Below are positions 45,546-53,813 of a DNA stretch of 64,000 nt, in pieces. Within the stretch, counting starts at the first letter, position 1; every line of letters begins with the position of its first letter. The stretch is from Arthrobacter oryzae. Its GTDB lineage: Bacteria > Actinomycetota > Actinomycetes > Actinomycetales > Micrococcaceae. Both the position numbers and the translations under genes were made by a program. The stretch is taken from contig NZ_JAUSSM010000011.1 in NCBI RefSeq assembly GCF_030812315.1, positions 1 through 64,000 of the forward strand, written 5' to 3'. A model generated the notes under the pieces. That model worked only from the letters and a program-made list of their open reading frames with translations, did no database searches and was not told the origin of the DNA.

Positions 45546-45595
45546 TGCTTGGTTCACTTTCTATAGATGGTGTGCGGAGAATCGTGGGGAAGCGC

Positions 45596-46867
45596 TCAGG
45601 CTTCCTTGCGGATGACGTCCTTCGTGGCTGTGGTCTCGTCCGGCTGCAGTTCCGAGCTCTTGCCCCCGAAGTTCTTCATCATCATGCCGATGATCGACTT
45701 CTTGCCCTGCGTCTTGTTGTAGACGTCGAAGGCAACGGCGATCAGCAGGACCAGGCCCTTGATGATCTGCGTGAGGTCGGCCCCAACGCCCAGGAGCTGC
45801 AGGCCGTTGTTCAGTACAGCCATGACCAGGCCACCAACGATCGAGCCGATCACGGTGCCCACGCCACCGGTCACGGCGGCGCCGCCGATGAACACAGCCG
45901 CGATGGCGTCCAGTTCCCAGCCGACGCCGTCGAACGGGCCGGAGGCGGTGGAGCGGCCAACGAAGATCATGCCGGCCAGGCCGGCCAGGATCGACATGTT
46001 CATCATCACCAGGAAGTTGACCTTCTTGGACTGGACGCCTGAGAGCTCGGCGGCGTGCCGGTTGCCGCCGACAGCGTAGATGTGGCGGCCGACGATGGTC
46101 TTGGAGGAGATGAAGCCGTAGATGATGACCAGGACGGCCAGGATCAGGCCCGGGATGGGGAACGACGTGCCCGGGCGGCCGGTGGCGAACAGGTACGTGG
46201 CGTACAGGATGGCGCCGCAGATCAGGACCAGCTTGAGGATCATCACCCAGGCTTCGGGGACTTCGGCACCCAGCGCGATGGCCCGGCGACGGGAACGGAC
46301 TTCGCTGAAGATCACGAAGGCCACGGCCAGCAGGCCCAGGAGCAGGGTGAGGTTGTTGTACCCGGTGCTGGGTCCCACCTCGGGGAGGTAGCCGGATCCG
46401 AGGTACTGGAAGTCATTGGGGACCGGGATGGTGTTGGACTTGCCGACGAACTGGTTGAACCCGCGGAAGAGCAGCATGCCGGCTAGGGTCACGATGAAGG
46501 CAGGGATGCCCACGTAGGCAGTCCAGAACCCTTGCCAGGCCCCGATCAGCGCCCCAAGGGCCAGGCCCAGCAGGACACCCACGTACCAGGGGATGCCCCA
46601 GTCACGGATCGCCAGGGCCACGGTGACGCCGACGAAGGCCGCGACGGAGCCGACGGACAGGTCGATGTGGCCGGCAATGATCACCAGGACCATGCCGATG
46701 GCCAGGATCAGGATGTAGGAGTTGCCGTTGAAGAGGTTGATGACGTTGCCCGGGGTAAGCGTGCGGCCCTCAGTGAAAATCTGGAAAAAGACGATCAGTG
46801 CAACCAGGGCGAAGATCATGCCGAATTGGCGGGTGTTGCCGCCAAAGAGCTTCTTGAGCGCGTTCAT
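45596..46867 (-). CDS. mmsB: Multiple-monosaccharide ABC transporter permease (GguB/MmsB)
   Basis: 423 aa CUT2 permease with 10 or more hydrophobic segments. Signatures IIAGHIDLSVGSVAAF, VGGNRHAAELSGVQSKKV, and the long mid-protein cytosolic region VRSRRRAIALGAEVPEA typical of GguB-length permeases (about 400 aa). C-terminal tail KKSIIGMMMKNFG is cytosolic. Middle gene of the operon; 38 bp after it comes the binding-protein start region. Confidence 0.9.
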   Translation of the reverse strand: MNALKKLFGGNTRQFGMIFALVALIVFFQIFTEGRTLTPGNVINLFNGNSYILILAIGMVLVIIAGHIDLSVGSVAAFVGVTVALAIRDWGIPWYVGVLLGLALGALIGAWQGFWTAYVGIPAFIVTLAGMLLFRGFNQFVGKSNTIPVPNDFQYLGSGYLPEVGPSTGYNNLTLLLGLLAVAFVIFSEVRSRRRAIALGAEVPEAWVMILKLVLICGAILYATYLFATGRPGTSFPIPGLILAVLVIIYGFISSKTIVGRHIYAVGGNRHAAELSGVQSKKVNFLVMMNMSILAGLAGMIFVGRSTASGPFDGVGWELDAIAAVFIGGAAVTGGVGTVIGSIVGGLVMAVLNNGLQLLGVGADLTQIIKGLVLLIAVAFDVYNKTQGKKSIIGMMMKNFGGKSSELQPDETTATKDVIRKEA

Positions 46868-46912
46868 TGTTTCGGTCCTTGTGTCTGGAAGGTTCTGGAG
46901 GTATCCACAGGG

Positions 46913-48472
46913 TCAGGCCGCGGTCTTGCGGGCGGATGTCATGAGCTTCATCAGGCTTTCCTGGCTGGCATCGTCCTTGTCCAGGACACCTGTGATGGCG
47001 CCTTCGAAGATGGTGTAGATGCGGTCGGAGAGGCCCAGCAGCTCGGGCAGCTCGGAGGAAATCACGATCACTCCCTTGCCCTGGTTGGCCAGCTGCTGGA
47101 TGATGCCGTAGATCTCGTACTTGGCGCCGACGTCGATGCCGCGGGTGGGTTCGTCAAGAATCAGCAGGTCCGGGTCGGTGAACATCCATTTCGCGAGCAC
47201 CACTTTCTGCTGGTTGCCGCCCGAGAGCTTGGCTACGCCTTCTTCCACCGAGGGCGTCTTGGTCCGCAGCGATTTCCGGTACTGCTCCGCAACGGTGAAC
47301 TCCTTGTTGGGGTCCACCACGTTGTGCTTGCTGATCTTCTTGAGGTTGGCCGCAACCGTGGTGGTCTTGATGTCGTCCAGCAGGTTCAGTCCCAGGGACT
47401 TGCGGTCCTCCGTGACGTAGCCCAGTCCGCTGTCGATCGCCTGGCGGACGGTGCGGAGCGTGATCTCCTTGCCGTCCTTGTAGATCTGGCCCGAGATGAA
47501 CCGCCCGTACGAGCGGCCGAACACGGAGCGTGCCAGCTCGGTGCGGCCGGCGCCCATCAGCCCGGCGAAACCGACGATCTCGCCGCGGCGGACGAAGAAG
47601 TTGGAGTTCTTGCAGACCATCCGGTCCTGGATCTGCGGGTGGCCCACGTTCCAGTCCTTGACCTCGAAGAAAACCTCGCCGATCTTTGGTTCGTGGTCCG
47701 GGAACCGTGATTCCAGGGTCCGGCCCACCATGCCTTTGATGATGCGGTCCTCGTCGACGCCGTCGGCCTTCACATCGAGGGTCTCGATGGACTTGCCGTC
47801 CCGGATGATGGTGATGGAGTCGGCGATCTGTTCGATCTCGTTGAGCTTGTGGGAAATGATGATGGACGTGATCCCGCGGCCCTTGAGCCCGAGCATGAGG
47901 TCCAGCAGGTGCTGGGAATCGGATTCGTTGAGGGCTGCTGTGGGCTCGTCCAGAATCAGCAGCTTCACCGACTTGCTCAATGCCTTGGCGATTTCTACGA
48001 GCTGCTGCTTGCCGACGCCGATTTCCTTGATGGCGGTGTCGGGATCTTCGCGAAGTCCGACCCTGGCCAGCAGCTCAGTGGAACGCGTCCGGGCCTCGGC
48101 CCAGTCGATCACGCCTCGCTTGGTGGGTTCGTTGCCCAGGAAGATGTTCTCCATGATGGACAGCTCGGGGATAAGCGCGAGCTCCTGGTGGATGATCACG
48201 ATGCCGGCATGCTCGCTGGCACGGATGTCCTTGAACTGCTGGACCTCGTTTTGGTAGACGATGTCGCCGTCGTAGCTGCCGTACGGATATACGCCGGACA
48301 GGACTTTCATGAGGGTGGACTTGCCGGCGCCGTTCTCACCACAGATTGCGTGGATCTCGCCGGCCTTCACCCGCAGGCTTACCTCGGACAAAGCTTTAAC
48401 GCCGGGGAATTCCTTGGTGATGGACCGCATCTCGAGAAGGATCGGATCACTTTGCGTGGTCTGGGACGTCAT
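46913..48472 (-). CDS. mmsA: Multiple-monosaccharide ABC transporter ATP-binding protein (GguA/MmsA)
   Basis: 519 aa double-ABC ATPase. Domain 1: Walker A CGENGAGKST, signature-like IGVGKQQLVEIAKALS, Walker B LLILDEPTAALN. Domain 2: GLMGAGRTELA, LSGGNQQKVVLAKWM, LLILDEPTRGIDVG. First gene of the operon; the promoter lies in 48473-48602 with a ROK-type site. The protein starts at ATG 48472 after AAGGGCAT. Confidence 0.93.
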   Translation of the reverse strand: MTSQTTQSDPILLEMRSITKEFPGVKALSEVSLRVKAGEIHAICGENGAGKSTLMKVLSGVYPYGSYDGDIVYQNEVQQFKDIRASEHAGIVIIHQELALIPELSIMENIFLGNEPTKRGVIDWAEARTRSTELLARVGLREDPDTAIKEIGVGKQQLVEIAKALSKSVKLLILDEPTAALNESDSQHLLDLMLGLKGRGITSIIISHKLNEIEQIADSITIIRDGKSIETLDVKADGVDEDRIIKGMVGRTLESRFPDHEPKIGEVFFEVKDWNVGHPQIQDRMVCKNSNFFVRRGEIVGFAGLMGAGRTELARSVFGRSYGRFISGQIYKDGKEITLRTVRQAIDSGLGYVTEDRKSLGLNLLDDIKTTTVAANLKKISKHNVVDPNKEFTVAEQYRKSLRTKTPSVEEGVAKLSGGNQQKVVLAKWMFTDPDLLILDEPTRGIDVGAKYEIYGIIQQLANQGKGVIVISSELPELLGLSDRIYTIFEGAITGVLDKDDASQESLMKLMTSARKTAA

Positions 48473-48560
48473 ATGCCCTTACGCCTCCAATGCATGACTT
48501 CGTTGTCCGCCCCGCAAACCGCAGGGCCGTCTGATGAAAAAGTAAACTGGATCACAGCCC

Positions 48561-48583
48561 TTGTCGTCAAGTCTTTAACGCAA
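48561..48583. promoter_or_regulatory. ROK-type operator at the mms operon promoter
   Basis: TTGTCGTCAAG, TCT, TTAACGCAA. Read on the minus strand it contains a -35-like TTGACG followed 18 bp later by TTTACT. The same 23-bp site with three mismatches lies at 49821-49843 upstream of the ROK gene. Confidence 0.7.
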
Positions 48584-48602
48584 CAGCCAGATAACGAAAA
48601 GG

Positions 48603-49793
48603 TCAGGAGCGGCGAATTCCCGCATGCTGGAAGACGAGTGCGGCCGCCCCGAGCGCCTCCGCCCGGTCACCCAGCGAGGACATGGTCAGCTTGGTGGTCT
48701 CACCGATCACGGGCACCGCATGGCGGACCAGCCCCCGTCGGATGGGGTCCAGGAGCAGGTCTCCCAGCCCGGCCAGCGGACCGCCCACCACAATGACTTC
48801 AGGGTTGATGAGGTTGGCTACGTTGCCCAGGGCCCGGCCCACGGCCAGGCCTGCGTCGTCCACTACCCGCAGGGTGGCGGAGTCCCGCTCCAGCGCCTTG
48901 CGGACGATGTCCTCGGCGCTGAGCGGCTTCTCCTCGCCGCGGCCCAGGAGCTCGATCATGGTGGTTGTGGAGGCAATGGTTTCAAGGCATCCCCTGTTTC
49001 CGCAGCGGCAGATGAGGCCGTGCTCATGGATGGTGGCGTGGCCGATTTCGCCGGTGATGCCCACGTTGCCGTAGTACGGGGCGCCGTTCAGGATCAGGCC
49101 CGCGCCGATGCCCGAGCCGATCTTCATGAACATCAGGTTACTGATGCCACTGTGGGGTCCCCAGGTGACTTCGGAGAGCGCGCCCAGATTGGCGTCGTTG
49201 TCAACAAAGACGGGGAAATTCAGCGTGTCCTCGAGGTGCTGGAGGATGTTGATTCCCACCCACTCGGGGAGGATCGCACCTTGCGCGACGGTGCCCGTGC
49301 GGCGGTCGATGGGACCCGGAATTCCGACGCCGGCACCCACGACGGCGCTGCGTTCCACGCCGCTTTCGTCCAGCAGCTTGGCCAGCAGGTCGACGGCGGC
49401 GCGGATGCCTTCGTCGGAGTGGTGGCCGAGGGGCAGCAGCACCGACTCTTCGGCGATGATGTGGTAGCTCAGCGTGGCCAGCACCACCCGGAGGTGGCGG
49501 CGGCCGAAGTCGATTCCCACGGCGACGGCGCCGTTGCTGTTGAGCCGGACGTTCAGTGCGCGCCGGCCGGAGCTGGTGATGGGTTCGGTGGACGCCAGTC
49601 CGGCGTCCTGCATGATCTTGACGATGTTGGAGACCGTGGCCGTGGACAGGCCGGTCTGCCGTGCGAGTTCAGCCTGGGTTGACGGACCGTTCAGAAGGCA
49701 CTCGATGATCCGTTGCTGGTTCAGGTGCCTCAATGCGGACTGTGAACCAGGATTCTTGGTTCGGCTCCTCGTTGAGCGCGGTGTTGAGGGCAT
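48603..49793 (-). CDS. ROK-family transcriptional regulator
   Basis: 396 aa. N-terminal winged helix (NQQRIIECLLNGPSTQAELARQTGLSTATVSNIVKIMQDAGL), then a sugar-kinase-like ROK domain with VGIDFGRRHLRV, GAGVGIPGPID and the zinc motif region GLICRCGNRGCLETIAS. It should repress the adjacent sugar ABC operon and its own gene in the absence of sugar; 130 bp separates it from the operon start, on the same strand. The start at 49793 lacks a clear ribosome site. Confidence 0.88.
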   Translation of the reverse strand: MPSTPRSTRSRTKNPGSQSALRHLNQQRIIECLLNGPSTQAELARQTGLSTATVSNIVKIMQDAGLASTEPITSSGRRALNVRLNSNGAVAVGIDFGRRHLRVVLATLSYHIIAEESVLLPLGHHSDEGIRAAVDLLAKLLDESGVERSAVVGAGVGIPGPIDRRTGTVAQGAILPEWVGINILQHLEDTLNFPVFVDNDANLGALSEVTWGPHSGISNLMFMKIGSGIGAGLILNGAPYYGNVGITGEIGHATIHEHGLICRCGNRGCLETIASTTTMIELLGRGEEKPLSAEDIVRKALERDSATLRVVDDAGLAVGRALGNVANLINPEVIVVGGPLAGLGDLLLDPIRRGLVRHAVPVIGETTKLTMSSLGDRAEALGAAALVFQHAGIRRS

Positions 49794-49820
49794 GCAAAGA
49801 AGCGTGCACCATCTGCACCG

Positions 49821-49843
49821 TTGTAGTCAAGAAGTTAACGCAA
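49821..49843. promoter_or_regulatory. ROK-type operator at the regulator's own promoter
   Basis: TTGTAGTCAAG, AAG, TTAACGCAA: 20 of 23 bases identical to the site at 48561. Read on the minus strand it includes TTGACT, a -35-like element. It lies 28 bp before the ROK start codon, suitable for autorepression. Confidence 0.7.
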
Positions 49844-50007
49844 GGGGTAATCACGATGCCGGATCTGCGCCTGCGGACGTTACGCACCCAGGTTGGGGAT
49901 TCCGGGTGGAAATGCACCTGGGGCGCCACCGGCACTGGTGGCTACGCTGGTAAATACAGAGAGTCCGCGGGTTCACGCGGGCATCCCGGAGACTTCTAGA
50001 GGTGGTA

Positions 50008-50895
50008 ATGGTGCTGCTGGCGCTGATGCAGGCGAACTCCGCCGTGCTCGATGTGGAAGCCAACTGCGGCGCAGTGGACGATGCCGCCCGGAGGGCCGCA
50101 GCAGCCGGGGCCCAGGTGCTGCTCACCCCGGAACTGTTCCCCGTGGGTTATGCGCCACTTAGGATCAAGGCGGAACTGGACCCCGCCGGGCTGCCGTCCA
50201 TCCGCCGGACTCTGTCTGACATCGCCCGGCGGAACGGCATCGCCCTGGTGTACAGCCTGCCGGCCGTGACCGCAGATGGCCGGTGGCAGATCACCTCAAC
50301 CCTGGTGGACCACGAAGGTGCAGAGCTGCTGACCTATGCCAAGGTGCACCTGTTCGGTGCGGAGGAACGCAAGGCGTTCAGCCCTGCAGCCGAGCCTCCC
50401 GCCGTCGTGGACTTCCATGGGATCAGGACGTCCATGGTGATCTGCTACGACGTCGAATTCCCGGAGGCCGTGCGTGCTGCCGCAGTCCGTGGCGCCGAGC
50501 TGCTCCTGGTTCCCACGGCTTTGTCGCAGGGGTTCGATTCCGTTCCGCAGGTCCTGCTGCGCGCACGGGCCCTGGAGAGCCAGCTGACCGTGGCCTACGC
50601 CAATCATTCGGGCACCGAGGACGGCTGCGAATTCCTGGGCGGCAGCGTCATCGCCGGTCCCGACGGCTCGCTGCTGGCCGGGGCCGGGACGGCGCCGGAA
50701 CTGCTGTTCGCCGAGGTCTCCGCAGCGGCGGCCCGCGAAGCCCGGGAGGAAGTGCCGTACCTCCGGGAGCGCCGGCCGGACCTCTACGGGGACTGGGAAG
50801 CGCGCGGGTCAGGGGCGGGGCGCGGCTCTGCGGAGGGACGCGGGTCAGGGGCGGCAGGGGACACAGCCCCAGCCGGAGATTCGTCCACGTACTGA
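50008..50895 (+). CDS. davA: Carbon-nitrogen hydrolase, DavA-like (5-aminovaleramidase candidate)
   Basis: 295 aa nitrilase-superfamily amidase. Catalytic residues Glu42 (LLTPELFPVGY), Lys112 (YAKVHLFG) and Cys146 (VICYDVEFPE) are in place. Sequence features such as KVHLFGAEERKAFSP and YANHSGTEDGCEFLGGSVIAGPDGSLLA resemble Pseudomonas DavA, which hydrolyses 5-aminovaleramide made by DavB. GTG at 50002 is an alternative start; GAGGTGG precedes. The C-terminal 30 residues are a Gly/Ser/Arg-rich extension that overlaps the convergent PucR gene by 112 bp. Substrate is inferred from the DavB-like gene 4.5 kb away. Confidence 0.75.
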   Translation: MVLLALMQANSAVLDVEANCGAVDDAARRAAAAGAQVLLTPELFPVGYAPLRIKAELDPAGLPSIRRTLSDIARRNGIALVYSLPAVTADGRWQITSTLVDHEGAELLTYAKVHLFGAEERKAFSPAAEPPAVVDFHGIRTSMVICYDVEFPEAVRAAAVRGAELLLVPTALSQGFDSVPQVLLRARALESQLTVAYANHSGTEDGCEFLGGSVIAGPDGSLLAGAGTAPELLFAEVSAAAAREAREEVPYLRERRPDLYGDWEARGSGAGRGSAEGRGSGAAGDTAPAGDSSTY

Positions 50896-52526
50896 AGGGC
50901 GAACCAGAGCTCCGCGCGCACCTGGGCCTGATTGAGGTCGGTGTCCAGCAGCTCGGCCAGGGCGTTGATCTGCCGGCGGACACTGTTGCGGTGGAGGCCC
51001 AGGGCTTTGGCCGTGGCGTCCCAGCTCCCGTTCTCGCCCAGCCATGTCCGGAGCACCGCCAGCTGGGCGGACCGCCGCTCGGGATCTTCCTGGCTGAGCA
51101 CCGGCTCCAGGAGCCGGGCCGCCAGCATGGTCCCGGCCTCGCGGCCGAGCAGCCCGGCGACGGACCACGTCACCTCGTCCACCCGCGCGCTCGTCCCGGT
51201 GCTCTGCACCCGCGCGCGCAGCGAAGTGACCCGCTGGTAGGCGGACGCCAGCCCCTGGAACTCCGTGGCATCCCCGATCACCAGCCGCCAGCCCAGCTTC
51301 TCCGTCTCGGCGAGCAGCGCGTCGTCCACCTTGAGGCGTGTGATGGCAGCGAAGCCGTAGTCAGTGACCTCCACCAGTTTGGTGTCGAACATCCGGCGCC
51401 ACTGCAGCAGCTCCCGGACGGGGCTATCGCCAGCCGGCCAGTCAGCGTCCGCCTTGACTCCCTGGACTACCCGCAGCGGTGCCGAGCGTGTGGACGAAAT
51501 GCTTTGCGCCAGGAGGTCCTTGAGCCCGTTGACATGCCTCGTCCCGCCGGACGCAACGCTGTCAGGATGCAGCAGCAGCGCCGTCGCCAGCTGGCTCGGC
51601 GCGAGTGAACCGCTGGTCCGCTGCCGCACCAGCAGTTCCAGGAGTCCGACGACGGAGGACACCACGCTGTTCTGCGCCGGCGTAAGGGGACTGCCGGACC
51701 CCAGGATCAGCGCGCCGAGGTTGGCGTCCCGTGTGCTGCGGAGCGGGTGGCCGAACACCAGCGCGGAACCGGGCTCGTCGAGGGAATCCATCTCCACCCG
51801 GGGGCCGCTGCCGGCCAGCAGCCGTTTGAGGATCGGCTGCAGGGCGGAAAGTTCGACGGCGGCGGGCGGGTTCCGTGATGCGCCGGTGCGTCCTGTTCCG
51901 CTGCTTCCGACCGCGCCCGCGCCCGCGCCCGCGGCGGCGCGGGCGCGGACCCGGCCGTCAGCACCTACGAGCAGTGCCCAGACCGGAACCCGCTGCACCA
52001 GCGCCGCAAGGAGCTCGTGTTCCGGCCTGGCCGACAGGACTGCACGCATCAGCTGCCGGTTGGTGTCCGCCAGTTGCCTGAAAACCCGGGCGTTGTCCGA
52101 CTCCAGCAGCTGGGAGAATTCCAGCCCGATCGCGGCAAACGGAACAGTCCTGGGCACTTCCACCAGCGTCAGGTTGTGATGCCGGCACGCGTCAATCACA
52201 GCATTAGGCACGGCATCGAAGTACGGTTCCAGCCCGAACCCCAACGCGCCCACGCCGGCGCCGACCAGCCGCTTGACGTAGGAGTCCACCTTCGCGCCCG
52301 TGCCGCCGTCGCCGAGGAACGGCAGCCCGGCGGTGAGGATGAACTCGCCGTCTAGCAGGTACGGCGTCGGGTCCTCCAGTTCGCTCGGTTCCACCCAGCG
52401 GAGCAGCCCGGCGCCGTTGCCGCCGTCGTGGAGTATCTTCAGCTCCGGCGGCAACTTCCGCAGGAACTGCTCCAGCGTGACGAAACCGAGTCGCTCGGCC
52501 GCTGCCTCAGGAGCCAACGGGATCAC
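50784..52526 (-). CDS. PucR-family transcriptional regulator
   Basis: About 580 aa. N-terminal PucR domain (LTLVEVPRTVPFAAIGLEFSQLL), a variable central GGDEF-like region with an Ala/Gly/Arg-rich linker (ARAAAGAGAGAVGSSGTGRTG), and the C-terminal helix-turn-helix of the family (GSWDATAKALGLHRNSVRRQINALAELLDTDL). The start is uncertain: GTG 52526 has AGGAGG only 3 bp before; TTG 52517 is 9 bp further in. It overlaps the alanine-racemase-family gene by about 20 bp and is cotranscribed. A likely regulator of the lysine-type genes. Confidence 0.82.
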   Translation of the reverse strand: MIPLAPEAAAERLGFVTLEQFLRKLPPELKILHDGGNGAGLLRWVEPSELEDPTPYLLDGEFILTAGLPFLGDGGTGAKVDSYVKRLVGAGVGALGFGLEPYFDAVPNAVIDACRHHNLTLVEVPRTVPFAAIGLEFSQLLESDNARVFRQLADTNRQLMRAVLSARPEHELLAALVQRVPVWALLVGADGRVRARAAAGAGAGAVGSSGTGRTGASRNPPAAVELSALQPILKRLLAGSGPRVEMDSLDEPGSALVFGHPLRSTRDANLGALILGSGSPLTPAQNSVVSSVVGLLELLVRQRTSGSLAPSQLATALLLHPDSVASGGTRHVNGLKDLLAQSISSTRSAPLRVVQGVKADADWPAGDSPVRELLQWRRMFDTKLVEVTDYGFAAITRLKVDDALLAETEKLGWRLVIGDATEFQGLASAYQRVTSLRARVQSTGTSARVDEVTWSVAGLLGREAGTMLAARLLEPVLSQEDPERRSAQLAVLRTWLGENGSWDATAKALGLHRNSVRRQINALAELLDTDLNQAQVRAELWFALQYVDESPAGAVSPAAPDPRPSAEPRPAPDPRASQSP

Positions 52527-53715
52527 CGGCCTCCTGGTAGTCGGGGCACTCGTACGCACGCGGCAGGCGCGGGGCGATCCGGTTGATGATCTCATCGCCA
52601 TGGCTGCCGATCGCCGCGCCCCAGTCATCGGCGCTCGCCGCCCCGGTCTGCGGATCGCCAAATAGCACAGCTGTGTCACCAACGGCCACGCCATTGGAAT
52701 CCGGGCCCAGGTCCACCATGAACTGGTCCATGCAGACCTTGCCGATCACCGGGACCCGGCGGCCGCCAAGAAGGATCAGGCTGCGGCCCGAAATGCCCTT
52801 GGGTATGCCGTCCGCATAGCCCAGAGGGATCAGCCCCAGGTACCGCGGCTCGTGCGTGATGGCCTGGTGCTCGTAGCTCACCCCGGTTCCCGCGGGCACC
52901 TTCTTCACCAGCACGACGGGGGCTGTGACGGTCAGCGCAGGGCGGAGGCCGAAGTCGGCCGGAGCCAGGTGGTCGGCCGGGGCCAGCCCGTAGAATGCCA
53001 GGCCGGCCCGCACCATGTCGAAGGCGAATTCAGGCCGGTCAAGGATGTTGGCGGAGCTCGAGACATGCCGGAGGGCCGGTTCCAGCCCGGCTGCCCTGGC
53101 CTGGCGGACGGCTTCTTCGAAGGCGTCCACTGCTGCCAGGTTGGCGGGGTGCGCGGGAACATCGGCCCACGCCAGGTGCGTCCAAACGCCCCTTACCGAG
53201 AGCGTGCCGTCACGCTCCGCAGAGCGGGCTGCGGCCACGAGTTCGGTCCAGTCCTCCGCCCGCGCCCCGCCGCGGCTCAGGCCCGTATCCAGCTCAAGAT
53301 GGACGACGGCGGGACGCCCCAGCCGGCGCGCGATGCCGGCCACGACGTCGAGCTGGGCAACGCTGCCCAGCGACACATCGACGTCGTACTCCAGTGCCTC
53401 GCGGATCGTCTCGCTGGAAGCGGCCGCGAGGTAAAGCCACGACAGGACCGGTGCGGTGATGCCCGCCCGGCGAAGGGCGATCGCCTCGTGAAGCTGTGCG
53501 GTTCCCAGCCAGTCCGCGCCGGCATCCAGCGCTGTCCTGGCGACCTCAACAAGCCCGTGGCCGTAGGCGTTGCCCTTCACCACGGCCATGAAATGCGGTG
53601 CCGCTGAGCGCTCCCGGAGCGTGCGGACGTTGTCCGAAATGGCCGAGAGGTCAACGCTGACCTGCCCGGTGAGCGCCGCGTTCTGCGGGCTTTCGATGTG
53701 TGCATTAAGTCTCAT
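52507..53715 (-). CDS. alr: Alanine racemase family protein
   Basis: 402 aa PLP enzyme. Lys47 in FMAVVKGNAYGHG binds PLP; the C-terminal catalytic Tyr lies in TGVSYEHQAI; GLIPLGYADGIPKGISG and VGKVCMDQFMVDLGPD (motif IGKVCMDQ) are standard. It may make D-alanine for the cell wall, or act on lysine or another amino acid given the cluster; that cannot be told from sequence. Divergent from the permease gene. Confidence 0.88.
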   Translation of the reverse strand: MRLNAHIESPQNAALTGQVSVDLSAISDNVRTLRERSAAPHFMAVVKGNAYGHGLVEVARTALDAGADWLGTAQLHEAIALRRAGITAPVLSWLYLAAASSETIREALEYDVDVSLGSVAQLDVVAGIARRLGRPAVVHLELDTGLSRGGARAEDWTELVAAARSAERDGTLSVRGVWTHLAWADVPAHPANLAAVDAFEEAVRQARAAGLEPALRHVSSSANILDRPEFAFDMVRAGLAFYGLAPADHLAPADFGLRPALTVTAPVVLVKKVPAGTGVSYEHQAITHEPRYLGLIPLGYADGIPKGISGRSLILLGGRRVPVIGKVCMDQFMVDLGPDSNGVAVGDTAVLFGDPQTGAASADDWGAAIGSHGDEIINRIAPRLPRAYECPDYQEAGDPVGS

Positions 53716-53813
53716 GCCAGAACACTATAGGTCATTTTGCACAACCGTGAGAGGTGGCTCACAAAACTAAGCTGGAGCGGGGGAAACCGACTACTACTCA
53801 CGAACGGACGTCA

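Noticed and set aside
52527..52694. N-terminal extension of the PucR regulator into the alanine-racemase gene
   Set aside because: The extension is Arg-rich, antisense-free but out of frame with a conserved enzyme, and precedes the family start.
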